Shown: piece by piece, positions 12,610 through 23,856 of the stretch
Layout: every line of letters begins with the position of its first letter
How positions within the stretch are numbered: the first letter of the stretch is position 1
The notes under the pieces: generated by a model
Databases searched by the model: none
Seen by the model: only the letters and a program-made list of their open reading frames with translations
What the model was told of the DNA's origin: nothing
Program-made: the position numbers and the translations under genes
Origin: Nodosilinea sp. P-1105
GTDB lineage: Bacteria; Cyanobacteriota; Cyanobacteriia; Phormidesmidales; Phormidesmidaceae
Direction of reading: 5' to 3'
NCBI RefSeq assembly: GCF_012911975.1
Contig: NZ_SMDQ01000050.1
Coordinates: forward strand, 1 to 42,883
Length of the DNA stretch: 42,883 nucleotides

Positions 12610-13668
12610 CTAACTACTTGCGTTTGCAAGCACTTCAATAACCTCCTCGAAGGACGCTATTGTTCTGCCATGCCTCTCTTCACGCATGTCCTCATTTGGA
12701 TGAGGACTTTTTGAGGCATAGGTATAATAATGCTTTAGAAAAGCAACAAAAATCTTATCCTTAGAAATATTTTCGGGAACAGTTAGATTTACAGTAAAGG
12801 TTTTGTCTTCACTCAATTCAATACTTTCGACTGTTAACACCGGGATGATATTTTCAAAGCAGTGATTAAATGTCTCTCCTACGTGATCAAGTGAATCTTT
12901 GAAAACATTCCAATCTACTCCCTCTTGAAAGACAATTGAGATTGTGTTTGAATCAAGACTCTCTAAAGTATATTCAATACTTTGAAGTTCTGCTCGTGTT
13001 ACTTTGATGCCCCAAGGCTCAGTTGCCTCATCTAATGAGGAAAGAAGAAACCTATTAAATTCATCCCACCAAGCTATTTTTGAATCTAATGATTCTGTGT
13101 TAAAAAAAACTGAATTCCAAACTTTTCCATTGATCGAGGAAAGTATAATCTCTAACAAGGCAGCCTCAGCATCATCAATAGCGTAGTAAGTTAGCTCTGC
13201 TTCTAAAATACGCCAATAGACTATTAAATCTACTTTTAAAGGAATACAATCTACTGTAATGGCTTTATGATTTTTTATGCTTACGAAAGTCTCTCGAACG
13301 GAAATCACTTGAGCAACTTTGTCAAGAAAGGGTACGACAAAATTTAATCCTGGCCTCAATTTTCTGTGGTATCTGCCTAATCGCTCCACTAATCCTTCTG
13401 TCCCTTGCTCTATAATTCTTGAAGATTCCAGAGTGTAACAGCTTCCAATTACAAAAAAACACATCAGAAAATTTTCTATGAGTGACTGAATATCATCAGA
13501 GTTTTGATAAGGAGAAGCTTCGATAGCTATGATGATTACAATCGCGAAAGCAGTCACCAGTAATGTGCGAACAACTCCCTGAAGAGTGACTCTAAGCATA
13601 AGAGCAATCAAAAAATATTCAGTCAGAAGTATGAGCGGTCTATCGAAAAAGAAGTTCGAGATTATCAT
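12610..13668 (-). CDS. Membrane SPFH/stomatin-like protein with unknown C-terminal domain
   Basis: The 352-residue protein starts with two or three membrane segments (about 12-30, 34-50 and 64-82). An SPFH/Band-7 domain follows (about 83-240; IIEQGTEGLVERLGRYHRKL, RPGLNFVVPFLDKV, ETFVSIKNHKAITVDCIPLK, and an AEAALLEIILSSINGKVWN helix). A ~110-residue C-terminal domain ending FEEVIEVLANASS is unrecognised. SPFH proteins scaffold membrane microdomains. The gene is convergent with the NACHT gene (90 bp between stops) and shares its low GC content, so the two probably arrived together. A membrane effector or anchor role for the NACHT system is inference. ATG 13668 is the only start that includes the membrane segments. 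Confidence 0.85.
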   Translation of the reverse strand: MIISNFFFDRPLILLTEYFLIALMLRVTLQGVVRTLLVTAFAIVIIIAIEASPYQNSDDIQSLIENFLMCFFVIGSCYTLESSRIIEQGTEGLVERLGRYHRKLRPGLNFVVPFLDKVAQVISVRETFVSIKNHKAITVDCIPLKVDLIVYWRILEAELTYYAIDDAEAALLEIILSSINGKVWNSVFFNTESLDSKIAWWDEFNRFLLSSLDEATEPWGIKVTRAELQSIEYTLESLDSNTISIVFQEGVDWNVFKDSLDHVGETFNHCFENIIPVLTVESIELSEDKTFTVNLTVPENISKDKIFVAFLKHYYTYASKSPHPNEDMREERHGRTIASFEEVIEVLANASS

Positions 13669-13756
13669 GTGATTTATCTGATAAAATTCCGTTTTTTGAT
13701 GACTTATTGATTTTGCTTAAGGTCATTAAAATAAACGATTCATTGCTATCTAGTGT

Positions 13757-13933
13757 TGTCAGTAAGTTAATTACCTTCTCTTGCGAGTTGGTCAGAGGCT
13801 GGATAGCATCATACGCTGCATCCCTCGTAAAATTGAGCGTGAGTTTCTTCGCGTTCTAGCCGAGAGCCTCTAGGATAGCTTGGGCGGTGCGGGCGGTGCT
13901 CTCAACCAGTTGGCGCAGTTCTAGATCTGTCAT
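13757..13933 (-). pseudogene. Decayed copy of the coiled-coil gene
   Basis: The stretch aligns with 9009-9192 (AAGTTAATTACC, then GGCTTGGG/AGCTTGGG, and CTCAACCAGTTGGCGCAGTTC shared near the start codon). Several small deletions break the frame, and the codons for the charged central heptads are missing. Same orientation as the intact copy; together they bracket the AT-rich NACHT/SPFH cassette. Confidence 0.8.
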
Positions 13934-14027
13934 GGCTGTTTAGCTAGATATGGCTGATGGGAAAGTACTTCTATTCTATCTGGTCAACAACAATAGAGAT
14001 TATGTCAACGCTGCGGCCACATAGCAA

Positions 14028-14060
14028 AGAAGCCGGGTTTCTCCAAGAAACCCGGCTTCT
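14028..14060 (-). terminator. Hairpin after chlN
   Basis: AGAAGCCGGGTTT at 14028-14040 is exactly complementary to AAACCCGGCTTCT at 14048-14060, with a 7-base loop, giving a 13-bp stem 15 bases after the chlN stop. On the minus strand a short TTT follows. It is a likely terminator for chlN, although the same hairpin sequence is also a dispersed repeat in cyanobacteria. Confidence 0.6.
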
Positions 14061-14075
14061 AGTCTTACTTTTGGC

Positions 14076-15939
<1,864 letters not shown>

Positions 15940-16001
15940 AGATGCCTCGGGCGGGGTTTACCAACCTCATGTCCAGAGATTGATTAAACCAGAAAACCGA
16001 C

Positions 16002-16349
16002 CTACATATCGGGGGAATCTGGCAGCAACGGGTGATCGTCATTAGCGTCAATGGTTTGGGGCATGTCGCTGTTATCCAGCACCATCTCGGGGTCAAAGTT
16101 GAGTCCCAAGACCTCCACTAGCGCATCTTCGTCAGAATTGAGCTGGTAGAAAGGCACCATCAAGTTCGACAGCTTGGGCTCCAGGGCGTTGACCACCCCC
16201 AGCACCAAAAACGAAGACGGACGCCGCCCCCCATCTGGGGTACGCACCGAGGTCTGCTGCATTTGCAGGGTTAGCCAGGCTCGGTTCGACTGGACGTAAT
16301 CCAACCACTTCTGACGGATTACCTGGGTAAAGTTCTCAAAAAAGGCCAT
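16002..16349 (-). CDS. DUF5331 protein, copy 1
   Basis: The 115-residue paralogue shares the core plan with its downstream neighbour (IRQKWLDYVQSNRAWL; RRPSSFLVLGVVNALEPKL; EDALVEVLGLNFDPEMVL), followed by a short acidic tail. The two copies share only part of their residues, so the duplication is old. ATG 16349 is the only sensible start. It sits 62 bp before copy 2 and 425 bp after chlL. That gap contains a repeat, so a separate promoter for the DUF5331-chlN part is possible. Confidence 0.87.
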   Translation of the reverse strand: MAFFENFTQVIRQKWLDYVQSNRAWLTLQMQQTSVRTPDGGRRPSSFLVLGVVNALEPKLSNLMVPFYQLNSDEDALVEVLGLNFDPEMVLDNSDMPQTIDANDDHPLLPDSPDM

Positions 16350-16579
16350 AATCCTGACTCTTTGCTAAATCGCTGTAGGTTAAGTGTTCGTTTGAACAAC
16401 TGCGTACAGATGATAATGCAGCCATTCAGGATTAGAACTTGATTGAGCGGATTTTTTGCAGCAATGGAATTGAATTGTTATTGAGGCTGCACAACACCAT
16501 GGATTAGGTTGTGCAGTTTCGTGAAATTATCACCTCCTTGAAGTCCTCCCAAATTAGCTTTTGCTAAAAAGTCTGCGGT

Positions 16580-16776
16580 AAATCCCCTCCTGGGAGGCCT
16601 GCGCTGTATAGCCTGCGGCATGGCTTCGCTAGCGCGTAGCGGCCCCGGAGGGGCAACTTGTCGAAGTGGGTAGGGATGGGTCGCCCAGGTCGTGGAACCC
16701 ACCCCGCCTTGCGGGCACCCCTCCAAAGGAGGGGACAGTTCGGCAAATACCCGCTTGGGAGGGGTAGGGGTGGGTC
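16580..16776. repeat. GC-rich dispersed intergenic repeat, copy B
   Basis: This shares AAATCCCCTCCT, GGAGGCCTGCGCTG, GTCGAAGTGGGTAGGG and CACCCACCCCGCC with copy A at 207-341. It has an insertion containing GGCATGGCTTCGCTAGCGCG and a second closing hairpin. It abuts chlL: its last bases GGGTCA supply the chlL stop codon on the minus strand. The rest of the gap to the DUF5331 gene (16350-16579) shows nothing clear. Confidence 0.65.
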
Positions 16777-17656
16777 ACACCATCATCAGTTCCATCTCAT
16801 CTACTTCTTGCTTGGGGGCATCAGCAGGGGGGTTCAGATAGAAGTCGGACAACAAGCTAAACAGATCGCGATCGGGGGTTTCACTGGGCACCACCCCTTC
16901 AGGCCGGGCTAAAATCTGGTCGGCAATGTTCAAGTAGTACTGGCATACCGGCTCCAGGGCTGGATCGGTCTCTGCCATTTCAAACACGGTTTTGCCTTTC
17001 ACCCGCGATACCCGGATATCCTCAATCAGGGGCAGCACTTCCAGCACCGGCATGGGCACCGACTCAATATATTTATCGATCAAGTCGCGCTTGGAGGTGC
17101 GGTTGCCAATCAGCCCGGCCAGCCGTAAGGGGTGGGTACGGGCCTTTTCCCTTACAGAGGCGGCGATCCGGTTAGCGGCAAATAGGGCATCAAAGCCGTT
17201 GTCGGTGACGATCATGCAGTAGTCCGAATAGTTGAGGGGAGCGGCAAAGCCGCCGCACACCACGTCACCTAATACGTCGAAGAGAATCACATCGAACTCG
17301 TCAAAGGCATTGAGTTCCTTCAGCAGCTTCACGGTTTCACCCACCACGTAGCCGCCGCAGCCGGCCCCGGCTGGGGGGCCACCCGCTTCCACACAGTTCA
17401 CCCCGCCATAGCCTTTGTAGATCACATCCTCGGCCCAGATGTCTTCGTAATGAAAAGACTTTTCTTGCAGGGTGTCGATGATGGTGGGAATTAAAAAGCC
17501 AGTGAGGGTAAAGGTACTGTCGTGCTTGGGGTCACAGCCAATTTGCAAGACCTTGCGGCCCCGCTTGGCCAGGGCCACCGAAATGTTGCAGCTGGTGGTG
17601 GACTTACCAATGCCCCCTTTGCCGTACACAGAAAGCTTTAAAGTCTGGTTTTCCAT
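16775..17656 (-). CDS. chlL: Light-independent protochlorophyllide reductase iron-sulfur ATP-binding protein
   Basis: The 293-residue ChlL is the NifH-like ATPase that passes electrons from ferredoxin to the ChlN/ChlB complex. Visible: Walker [11 protein letters not shown] (11-20), CDPKHDST (41-48), and the two 4Fe-4S cysteines per subunit, C100 (AGAGCGGYV) and C134 ([11 protein letters not shown]). The switch region LFDVLGDV lies at 125-132. Length and start ([15 protein letters not shown]) are standard. The C-terminal tail (about the last 20 residues) runs into a dispersed repeat that supplies the stop. The cluster is sensitive to oxygen in related enzymes, which fits dark or micro-oxic use. 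Confidence 0.97.
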   Translation of the reverse strand: MENQTLKLSVYGKGGIGKSTTSCNISVALAKRGRKVLQIGCDPKHDSTFTLTGFLIPTIIDTLQEKSFHYEDIWAEDVIYKGYGGVNCVEAGGPPAGAGCGGYVVGETVKLLKELNAFDEFDVILFDVLGDVVCGGFAAPLNYSDYCMIVTDNGFDALFAANRIAASVREKARTHPLRLAGLIGNRTSKRDLIDKYIESVPMPVLEVLPLIEDIRVSRVKGKTVFEMAETDPALEPVCQYYLNIADQILARPEGVVPSETPDRDLFSLLSDFYLNPPADAPKQEVDEMELMMV

Positions 17657-18270
17657 AGGGGATGAGTCTCAACGTTATGGGCGGATAGACCCTAACTTGG
17701 CCTGACCATAGGGTCGGATAGTAAAGACACGCCATGGCCAGGGCCGAGATTGGGTGAATGTCTGACAACTCTGTCTGACGGATTGGGCTACGCCGATTGA
17801 CGAACGCAGTCCAAGGTGTTTCGGCTGTTTGGATTATGGCGATACCCCTTGGGCCTTGGGAAGGGGTGAAAAAAATAGATCAACCTGTAATGGAGCGAAA
17901 AATGGATTTTGAATGACTTGAGAGTCATATAAATTCCATAGAGGCCATTTAAGACTCATAATTTACTCTCACCATGTTTTGCAGTCTGAATTATATTAAA
18001 TAAGAACAATAACAAAATAATTATCTTAAATCTTCTGGTAGTTTGGCGATCGCCCCCCAACCACTCTCTATGGCTGCCCTAACGGGCTGAAACCGTGACT
18101 CACCTTGAAAAGTCTGCCGCTATTAAAGGAAGCTAGTGGAACTCGAAATGGGCTGAGCCCTAAAAAAACCTACCAGTAGGCCGACGCAACCAGGCAAGCT
18201 GGTCTAACCCTGACGGGTTTTCTATACATTCGTAAATTTTTTGCCGATATAACGGAATGTAACGGTCTAT
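17657..18270. promoter_or_regulatory. Long chlL upstream region with a leader hairpin
   Basis: No gene is visible in these 614 bp between the divergent-looking ends of yidD and chlL (both on minus). Near chlL, GACCCTA (17688-17694) and TAGGGTC (17709-17715) form a 7-bp stem about 30-60 bases before the start codon. An AT-rich stretch (17900-18050) is a plausible promoter region. AACCC-tgac-GGGTT at 18206-18219 is a short hairpin. No riboswitch family could be matched. Confidence 0.35.
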
Positions 18271-18543
18271 CTAATCCTCTGTGCCAGTGGCTTCCGCCCC
18301 ATGGGCTGGATCAGCCTGGGCCACAGCGGTAAGCTCAGGCACCGGGTCGTAGCCGCCAGGATGGAGGGGGTGGCAGCGACAAATGCGTTTGGTGGCCAGC
18401 CAGCTTCCCTGCAGTGGCCCAAACCGCTCAATCGCCGTCAGCGCATACTGCGAGCAGGTCGGCGTAAACCGGCAGGTGGGCGGCAGCAGGGGTGACAGCA
18501 GTTGGCGATAACTATGAATTAAGCCCAGCAAAAGCACCTTCAT
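18271..18543 (-). CDS. yidD: YidD membrane protein insertion efficiency factor
   Basis: The 90-residue protein is YidD, a small membrane-associated protein that helps YidC insert inner-membrane proteins. The signature is clear: [22 protein letters not shown], then [16 protein letters not shown] and the [15 protein letters not shown] block. The C-terminal ~20 residues are variable. ATG 18543 is standard. A short coiled-coil gene lies just upstream on the same strand (23-bp gap), so the two may be co-transcribed. yidC, rnpA and rpmH are not adjacent here. Confidence 0.95.
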   Translation of the reverse strand: MKVLLLGLIHSYRQLLSPLLPPTCRFTPTCSQYALTAIERFGPLQGSWLATKRICRCHPLHPGGYDPVPELTAVAQADPAHGAEATGTED

Positions 18544-18566
18544 AGGATCTATTCTACGCTGTCGGC

Positions 18567-18935
18567 TTAATAGTCCAGCACCACCGTGCTGTAGTCCTGA
18601 GGGGGTGACGGGTTAGCGCGATCGGGTAGATAAACCGCACTGGTTGGGATAGAGTGACTCGCCCGCAATGGTGATTGTTTAGGCGTTGCTGGTGCCGATG
18701 CTGGCCGGGGCGACCCTTCAGCGCGGTCCCCTAAACCCTCCGTTTGCTGCTCAATGTCGGCCAAACGAGCCAAGAGTCTTTGACGGCGCTGGTTCATGTT
18801 CTCAAGTTCCTGCTGAATCCGTTTCTTTTCTACGGTCAGCTTGTACATATCCAGGTAATGATCTGCCTCAGTCCGCTGGCGGGGCAGGGTACTGACCTTG
18901 GGATAAATCTTGCTGGGGGCACGCTTGTGGGTCAT
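18567..18935 (-). CDS. Coiled-coil protein of unknown function
   Basis: The 122-residue protein has a basic N-terminus with ISTLPRQR-like sequence ([20 protein letters not shown]). A Gln/Arg-rich coiled coil follows (about 30-70, [20 protein letters not shown]), then a Pro/Ser-rich disordered tail ending STVVLDY. The first two parts resemble small proteins sometimes labelled GvpV-like, but no gas vesicle genes are nearby, so I give no function. It precedes yidD in the same direction. Confidence 0.7.
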   Translation of the reverse strand: MTHKRAPSKIYPKVSTLPRQRTEADHYLDMYKLTVEKKRIQQELENMNQRRQRLLARLADIEQQTEGLGDRAEGSPRPASAPATPKQSPLRASHSIPTSAVYLPDRANPSPPQDYSTVVLDY

Positions 18936-19111
18936 GGGGTATCTCCATCGGTGGGATTGAGATCTGGATTGAAACGTCTGGCCCTAGGGTGCCCACACCT
19001 CAGCAGCCCCTACCACTAGCCATTGGGCTAAGGGGCTAACCTGGCCGGCAAAAGCCCATAACGTTAGAATATTAACAACAAGTTACAAAAGTTCACGAAG
19101 GAGTCGGCGCG

Positions 19112-19378
19112 ATGCTAACTGATTTGCTGGGTGCTACCCAAACCTATTGGCGCAAGCTAGACGATATCGAAGCAGCCTATCGCCGCGACGAACTCTCCAT
19201 CGACGAGGTGGACATCGAGGTCAAACGGCTGATGCAAGAGCTAGGCCATACCCGACGCAGAGCCCTGCGGGAGTTTGGGGCTAGCGCTAGGTATTTCGTG
19301 GCACAGCAGCGGGATGTGTTGGCCGGAACGGCGGTGATGGGCCTGTTGACTTACATCTGGTGGACCAACATCGCTTAG
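19112..19378 (+). CDS. Small membrane-anchored helical protein of unknown function
   Basis: The 88-residue protein has an amphipathic helical N-terminal part (LLGATQTYWRKLDDIEAAYRRDELSIDEVD) and a basic segment (GHTRRRALREFG). One C-terminal membrane helix (VLAGTAVMGLLTYIWW) follows. A strong AAGGAG site lies about 10 bases before ATG 19112, so the start is secure. Its codon use is that of the core genome. No family recognised. It is convergent with the histidine kinase gene (9 bp between stops). Confidence 0.8.
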   Translation: MLTDLLGATQTYWRKLDDIEAAYRRDELSIDEVDIEVKRLMQELGHTRRRALREFGASARYFVAQQRDVLAGTAVMGLLTYIWWTNIA

Positions 19379-19387
19379 GGGCATCGC

Positions 19388-21235
19388 CTAGGCGGTGGGC
19401 GGATATAACGGTTCCTTATCAATCATCACCGGCTCTTGATACAGCAGAGAGGTGAACGTGACCGTTGATCCTAGGCCTTCCCCCATGCTGATAAACTGCG
19501 TCACTCCTCCCATCGCTTCTACCAGACGCTGGGAAATAAACAGGCCTAGACCAGTGCCGCCATACTGACGGGTGCGATCGCCGTCTACCTGGCTAAAGCT
19601 TTGAAACAGTCGGTCTTGCTTTTCTAGGGAAACCCCAATGCCAGTATCGGCGACGCTGATTTTCACCACCCCCGGCCAAGTCTGATCTTTGTAGTCTGCT
19701 TTTTGGGGCTTAACCTCGGCTTTAATGGTGACTCCCCCTTCGTGGGTAAACTTTATCGCATTGCCCATTAAATTCAGTAACACCTGCCGCAGGCGCTGAT
19801 AGTTGCTATGCACCACAATCTCATCCCGAGTGGCAGGGAGCAGAATGTCCAAAAACAAGCCCTTCTGCTCTGCCTGGGGACGCATGAAATTGCCCAGGTC
19901 TACGAGTAGTTCCTGTAGATTGACTGGCCCCATGTCAATGGCCATTTTGCCTGCTTCTATTTTGGCGATATCTAAAACATCATTAATTAAATCAAGCAGG
20001 TGAATCGCCGACTTGTGGGCCTCCTGGATGAATTCTTCTTGTTCAGCGGGGTCATCGGCCATGCCGTCTAGCACCAGCCGTAAAAAACCGATCATGCCGT
20101 TGAGGGGAGTCCGCAACTCATGGGAGGTGTTGGCTAAAAATTCGCTTTTTAGCCGAGAGGCTTCTTCCGCTTGCTGACGGGCTTCTTCTGCCTGGCGACG
20201 GGCCGCTTGAAACTCCCGCTGTTTGTCAATCAGGCTGGCGTTTGCCTGTTGCAGCTTAATGGCCAGGGCATGACTTTCGCTAAACAAGGTGGCGTGGGCG
20301 ATCGCCGTGCCCACCTGATCCGCCAAATCAGTAATTAAACTTAGCTCCACCTGTGACCAGGAGCGGCCCACGCTGTAGAGCAAAATGAAACCGTTAATTT
20401 CTTTTTGATAGCGGGTGGCCACCGCCACCAGAGACTGATCGCTATGGGCCCGGGATTGGGTCAAGAGAGCGATGGAGGTTTTGGCGGTCGCCTCCAAGTG
20501 AGGAAGTTCGCTAGGGGGGAGTGACTGCCCTTGCCAACTGGACCAGTCCCTCGTCTGCAAATATTCGGCCACCACCAATGTCTGCGGAGTATCTGGATGG
20601 TAGCTGCAAACAATACAACGATTGACCTCAAACAGATCACCCAGCCCTTCTACCGTCTGCTGCCGAATAATGTCTAAATCCAGGGTCCAACGCACATTGC
20701 GGGTAATTTGGTTGAGCCGGGGAGAGTAGGCTTGCAATTGGGCACAATCATTGGGACTGCTGGCCTCTGGTAAGAGGGCCACATGGCCAGGGGGCGGCAG
20801 GTTAGGAACAAACCAAGGGTTATCCCCCAAACTCTCTAGATTGAGCCAGTAGCCAATGGCATTGATCCGAAACAATTGGCCATCGGGACCGGGTATACCC
20901 TGTAAATGCCACTGACTCGCCAAGCTATGGGCACCGAGAGGGCAGCGGCCAGAGAGTTGTACCCCTGGCCCTAGGCACATCACTGTTTCCAGAGCTTGAC
21001 TCAGGCTGGGGTTGGGGTCAAAAGCAATCACCTCCGCCAAATGACGCCCTACCCAACTCGCCGCCAGTGCTGGCTGAATTGACTTGTCCCCTAGGGGTTG
21101 TACGGATTCCACTACCCCTGCTGGGTTAAGCAACATCACTACCCCAGACGGCTCACCCCCTTTGGAGGCGATCGGGGTAGCCTGGGTAACGTCTTGGGCA
21201 CAGTTTACAGATGTCATCAGGTCAGATTGACCCAT
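19388..21235 (-). CDS. Hybrid-free sensor histidine kinase with PAS-like and GAF domains
   Basis: The 615-residue kinase has a PAS-like N-terminal region (about 25-135), then a GAF domain (about 180-320; RCIVCSYHPDTPQTLVVAEY, NGFILLYSVGRSWSQVELSL). An Ala/Glu-rich coiled coil (330-362) and HisKA with FLANTSHELRTPLNGMIGF (phospho-acceptor H372) follow. The HATPase domain has NLMGNAIKFT, DTGIGVS and GGTGLGLFISQRLVEAMGG. There are no transmembrane segments, so it is cytoplasmic. The GAF domain lacks an obvious phytochrome-type Cys-His chromophore site, so the signal is unknown. No receiver gene is adjacent; it is an orphan kinase. MTSVNC at residue 7 is an alternative start. Confidence 0.93.
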   Translation of the reverse strand: MGQSDLMTSVNCAQDVTQATPIASKGGEPSGVVMLLNPAGVVESVQPLGDKSIQPALAASWVGRHLAEVIAFDPNPSLSQALETVMCLGPGVQLSGRCPLGAHSLASQWHLQGIPGPDGQLFRINAIGYWLNLESLGDNPWFVPNLPPPGHVALLPEASSPNDCAQLQAYSPRLNQITRNVRWTLDLDIIRQQTVEGLGDLFEVNRCIVCSYHPDTPQTLVVAEYLQTRDWSSWQGQSLPPSELPHLEATAKTSIALLTQSRAHSDQSLVAVATRYQKEINGFILLYSVGRSWSQVELSLITDLADQVGTAIAHATLFSESHALAIKLQQANASLIDKQREFQAARRQAEEARQQAEEASRLKSEFLANTSHELRTPLNGMIGFLRLVLDGMADDPAEQEEFIQEAHKSAIHLLDLINDVLDIAKIEAGKMAIDMGPVNLQELLVDLGNFMRPQAEQKGLFLDILLPATRDEIVVHSNYQRLRQVLLNLMGNAIKFTHEGGVTIKAEVKPQKADYKDQTWPGVVKISVADTGIGVSLEKQDRLFQSFSQVDGDRTRQYGGTGLGLFISQRLVEAMGGVTQFISMGEGLGSTVTFTSLLYQEPVMIDKEPLYPPTA

Positions 21236-21324
21236 GGGGCAAAGCGGCTAGGTGTATTTTCCCGAATCCTAACCGAGGGGTGGGGCGAATGCCAAGAGTA
21301 TGAGGGGTGACACCCCTAGGCAGG

Positions 21325-21546
21325 TTAGTCGTTCCACTCGCCTTTGGGCGGCACCGTGGGATTGCGGGGGAGGGTGCGAACTAAGTCGTCTTCATAACGG
21401 CGATCGCCCCGTAACCATTGTCGTAGGGCCACCTCAATCACTTTGCTGGGGTCCTGGGTTAGATGGCCGACTTGATCTAGCAGTTCTTTATCGAGCTGAA
21501 TGGACAGCTCGACCTTTTCTGACGAGAGGGAACCTGACTCAGCCAT
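21325..21546 (-). CDS. Ribbon-helix-helix protein, orphan antitoxin-like
   Basis: The 73-residue protein has an RHH fold (VELSIQLDKELLDQVGHL, SKVIEVALRQWLRGDRRYED). Its C-terminal extension (VRTLPRNPTVPPKGEWND) is typical of cyanobacterial antitoxin-like RHH proteins. No toxin gene is next to it. It could be a stand-alone repressor or a surviving antitoxin. It lies between the kinase and lepA. Confidence 0.75.
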   Translation of the reverse strand: MAESGSLSSEKVELSIQLDKELLDQVGHLTQDPSKVIEVALRQWLRGDRRYEDDLVRTLPRNPTVPPKGEWND

Positions 21547-21694
21547 ACCAGTACCTATATCCTTTTGCGTCGCTAATTCTAAGGGTATTCTATCTATAGA
21601 CTAATCCCCACATGATTAGCGATGAGCATTGGACAAGGCAACCCACTACAATAGTGGCAGCCTGTTAACTTTTTTATGGATTGGTCACGCTTGT

Positions 21695-23500
21695 ATGACA
21701 GAGGTTCCCGTCTCTCAAATTCGCAATTTCTCGATTATTGCCCACATTGACCATGGCAAATCGACCCTGGCTGACCGGCTGCTCCAGCGTACTGGCACCG
21801 TCAGCGATCGCGAGATGAAAGCCCAGTTCCTCGACAGTATGGACCTGGAGCGAGAGCGGGGCATTACCATTAAGTTACAGGCGGCCCGGATGAACTACCG
21901 GGCCAAAGATGGCAAAGACTATATCCTGAACTTGATTGACACCCCTGGCCATGTGGACTTTTCCTATGAGGTGTCGCGATCGCTGATTGCCTGCGAAGGG
22001 GCTTTGCTGGTGGTGGATGCCTCCCAGGGGGTCGAGGCCCAGACCCTGGCCAACGTCTACCTGGCCCTAGAAAACGACCTGGAAATTATCCCCGTCCTCA
22101 ACAAAATTGACCTGCCCGGGGCCGAACCCGATCGGATCAAGCAGGAAATTGAAGACATCATTGGCTTAGACTGTAGCGACGCCATTTTAGCCTCCGCCAA
22201 AGAAGGGGTAGGTATCGACGAGATTTTAGAGTCCATTGTCTATCTGGTGCCACCCCCCGAAGACACCACTGACAAACCCCTACGGGCGCTGATTTTTGAC
22301 AGCTACTACGACCCCTACCGGGGAGTGATCGTCTACTTTCGGGTGATGGATGGCAGCATTCGCCGTAAAGACAACGTACGGCTGATGGCCTCTGGCAAAG
22401 AATACGAAATTGATGAACTGGGGGTACTGGCCCCCACCCAGGTCCAGGTAGACGAACTCCATGCCGGAGAAGTGGGCTACTTTGCTGCGTCCATTAAAGC
22501 CGTAGAAGACGCCCGGGTGGGCGACACCATTACCCTGGCCCAGGCCCCCGCCGCCGAGCCCCTACCCGGCTACACCGAGGCTAAACCCATGGTGTTCTGT
22601 GGCCTGTTCCCCACCATGTCAGACCAGTTTGAGGAACTGCGGGAAGCCCTGGAAAAACTGCGCCTCAGCGACGCCGCCTTGCAGTATGAGCCCGAGACCT
22701 CCAGTGCCATGGGATTTGGCTTTCGCTGCGGCTTTTTGGGGCTGTTGCACATGGAAATTGTCCAAGAGCGCCTAGAACGGGAATACAACCTGGATCTGAT
22801 TACCACCGCCCCCTCGGTCATCTACCGGGTGACCACCATCCAGGGAGAGGTGCTGGAAATTGACAACCCCAGCACCCTGCCCGATCCCCAGGCTAGGGAA
22901 AAAATCGAAGAGCCCTACGTGCGCCTGGAAATGATCACTCCGGAAGAGTATGTCGGCCCCTTGATGGAGCTCTGCCAGTCCCGTCGGGGCGATTTCAAAG
23001 ACATGAAGTACCTGGCCCAGGGCCGCACCACCCTGGTGTACGAGGTCCCCCTGGCGGAGGTGGTGACTGACTTCTTCGACCAGATGAAGTCCCGTACCAA
23101 GGGGTATGCCAGCATGGAGTACCACCTGATCGGCTACCGCGAGAATCCCCTTGCCCGCCTTGACATCTTAATCAACGGCGATCCGGTCGATTCTTTGGCC
23201 TCCATTGTCCACCGCGACAAGGCCTACTATGTGGGCAAAGCTCTGGTAGAAAAGCTGAAAGAGCTGATTCCCCGGCACCAGTTCAAAATCCCCCTGCAAG
23301 CCGCCATCGGCAGTCGCATCATTGCCAGCGAGAGCATCCCAGCCCTGCGTAAAGACGTGCTGGCCAAATGCTACGGCGGTGACATTTCCCGGAAGAAAAA
23401 GCTACTGCAAAAGCAGGCGAAAGGCAAGAAGCGGCTAAAGGCGATCGGCACAGTGGATGTTCCCCAAGAAGCCTTCATGGCCGTCTTGAAGCTGACCTAA
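21695..23500 (+). CDS. lepA: Elongation factor 4 (LepA)
   Basis: The 601-residue protein is LepA/EF4, a ribosome-associated GTPase that acts on stalled or mis-positioned ribosomes. The G domain shows [15 protein letters not shown] (G1), [12 protein letters not shown] (G2), [12 protein letters not shown] (G3), NKIDLPGA (G4) and SAKEGVG (G5). Domain II, the EF-G-like domains and the LepA-specific C-terminal domain ([20 protein letters not shown]) are complete. [20 protein letters not shown] from ATG 21695 is the family start; the longer frame is read-through. GC-rich codon use marks it as core genome. Confidence 0.97.
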   Translation: MTEVPVSQIRNFSIIAHIDHGKSTLADRLLQRTGTVSDREMKAQFLDSMDLERERGITIKLQAARMNYRAKDGKDYILNLIDTPGHVDFSYEVSRSLIACEGALLVVDASQGVEAQTLANVYLALENDLEIIPVLNKIDLPGAEPDRIKQEIEDIIGLDCSDAILASAKEGVGIDEILESIVYLVPPPEDTTDKPLRALIFDSYYDPYRGVIVYFRVMDGSIRRKDNVRLMASGKEYEIDELGVLAPTQVQVDELHAGEVGYFAASIKAVEDARVGDTITLAQAPAAEPLPGYTEAKPMVFCGLFPTMSDQFEELREALEKLRLSDAALQYEPETSSAMGFGFRCGFLGLLHMEIVQERLEREYNLDLITTAPSVIYRVTTIQGEVLEIDNPSTLPDPQAREKIEEPYVRLEMITPEEYVGPLMELCQSRRGDFKDMKYLAQGRTTLVYEVPLAEVVTDFFDQMKSRTKGYASMEYHLIGYRENPLARLDILINGDPVDSLASIVHRDKAYYVGKALVEKLKELIPRHQFKIPLQAAIGSRIIASESIPALRKDVLAKCYGGDISRKKKLLQKQAKGKKRLKAIGTVDVPQEAFMAVLKLT

Positions 23501-23539
23501 AATCTAATATGGTGGGTAGCCCCATCCACCTACTCTATT

Positions 23540-23791
23540 TTGGTGAGTCCCCAGAACCTGAGACCCCAGGCACAATGGTACGGGTTTAATCTGGCAGATC
23601 CAATTCCTGGCTTTGCCCTACCACTGCAACCTGAAGATGCCGCCCCAGTTGTAAATCTAAAGCAGCTATTGGGTGGGATCTACGATCGCTCCGGCTACGG
23701 TTTAGTGATTGATTATAGCCAAGCCCCAGAACCGCCATTGAGCGAGGCCGACGCAAGTTGGGCTAAACCCCTCAAAGGAAGTCATAATTGA
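23540..23791 (+). pseudogene. C-terminal remnant of a DUF4058 gene
   Basis: The ~80 codons match only the C-terminal part of DUF4058 proteins (normally ~250 aa): FALPLQPEDAAPVVNLKQLL, GIYDRSGYGLVIDYSQ and PPLSEADASWAKPL. The frame opens at TTG/GTG after a lepA-proximal spacer with no convincing start. A 5' deletion is the simplest reading. A short hairpin (GGTGG/CCACC, 23510-23530) after lepA may be its terminator. Confidence 0.75.
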
Positions 23792-23856
23792 GCGGTAGTC
23801 TAGCAACCCGTTTAGCTATTCCCCTGAACCTTGATGAGACCCTCATGATAACGCTT

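Noticed and set aside
17657..18270. Riboswitch in the chlL leader
   Set aside because: Only short unconnected hairpins are visible and no conserved riboswitch core was matched.
18567..18935. Possible gas vesicle protein GvpV
   Set aside because: The LPRQR..coiled-coil pattern is only loosely similar and no gvp genes are in the window, so it is left as an unknown coiled-coil protein.
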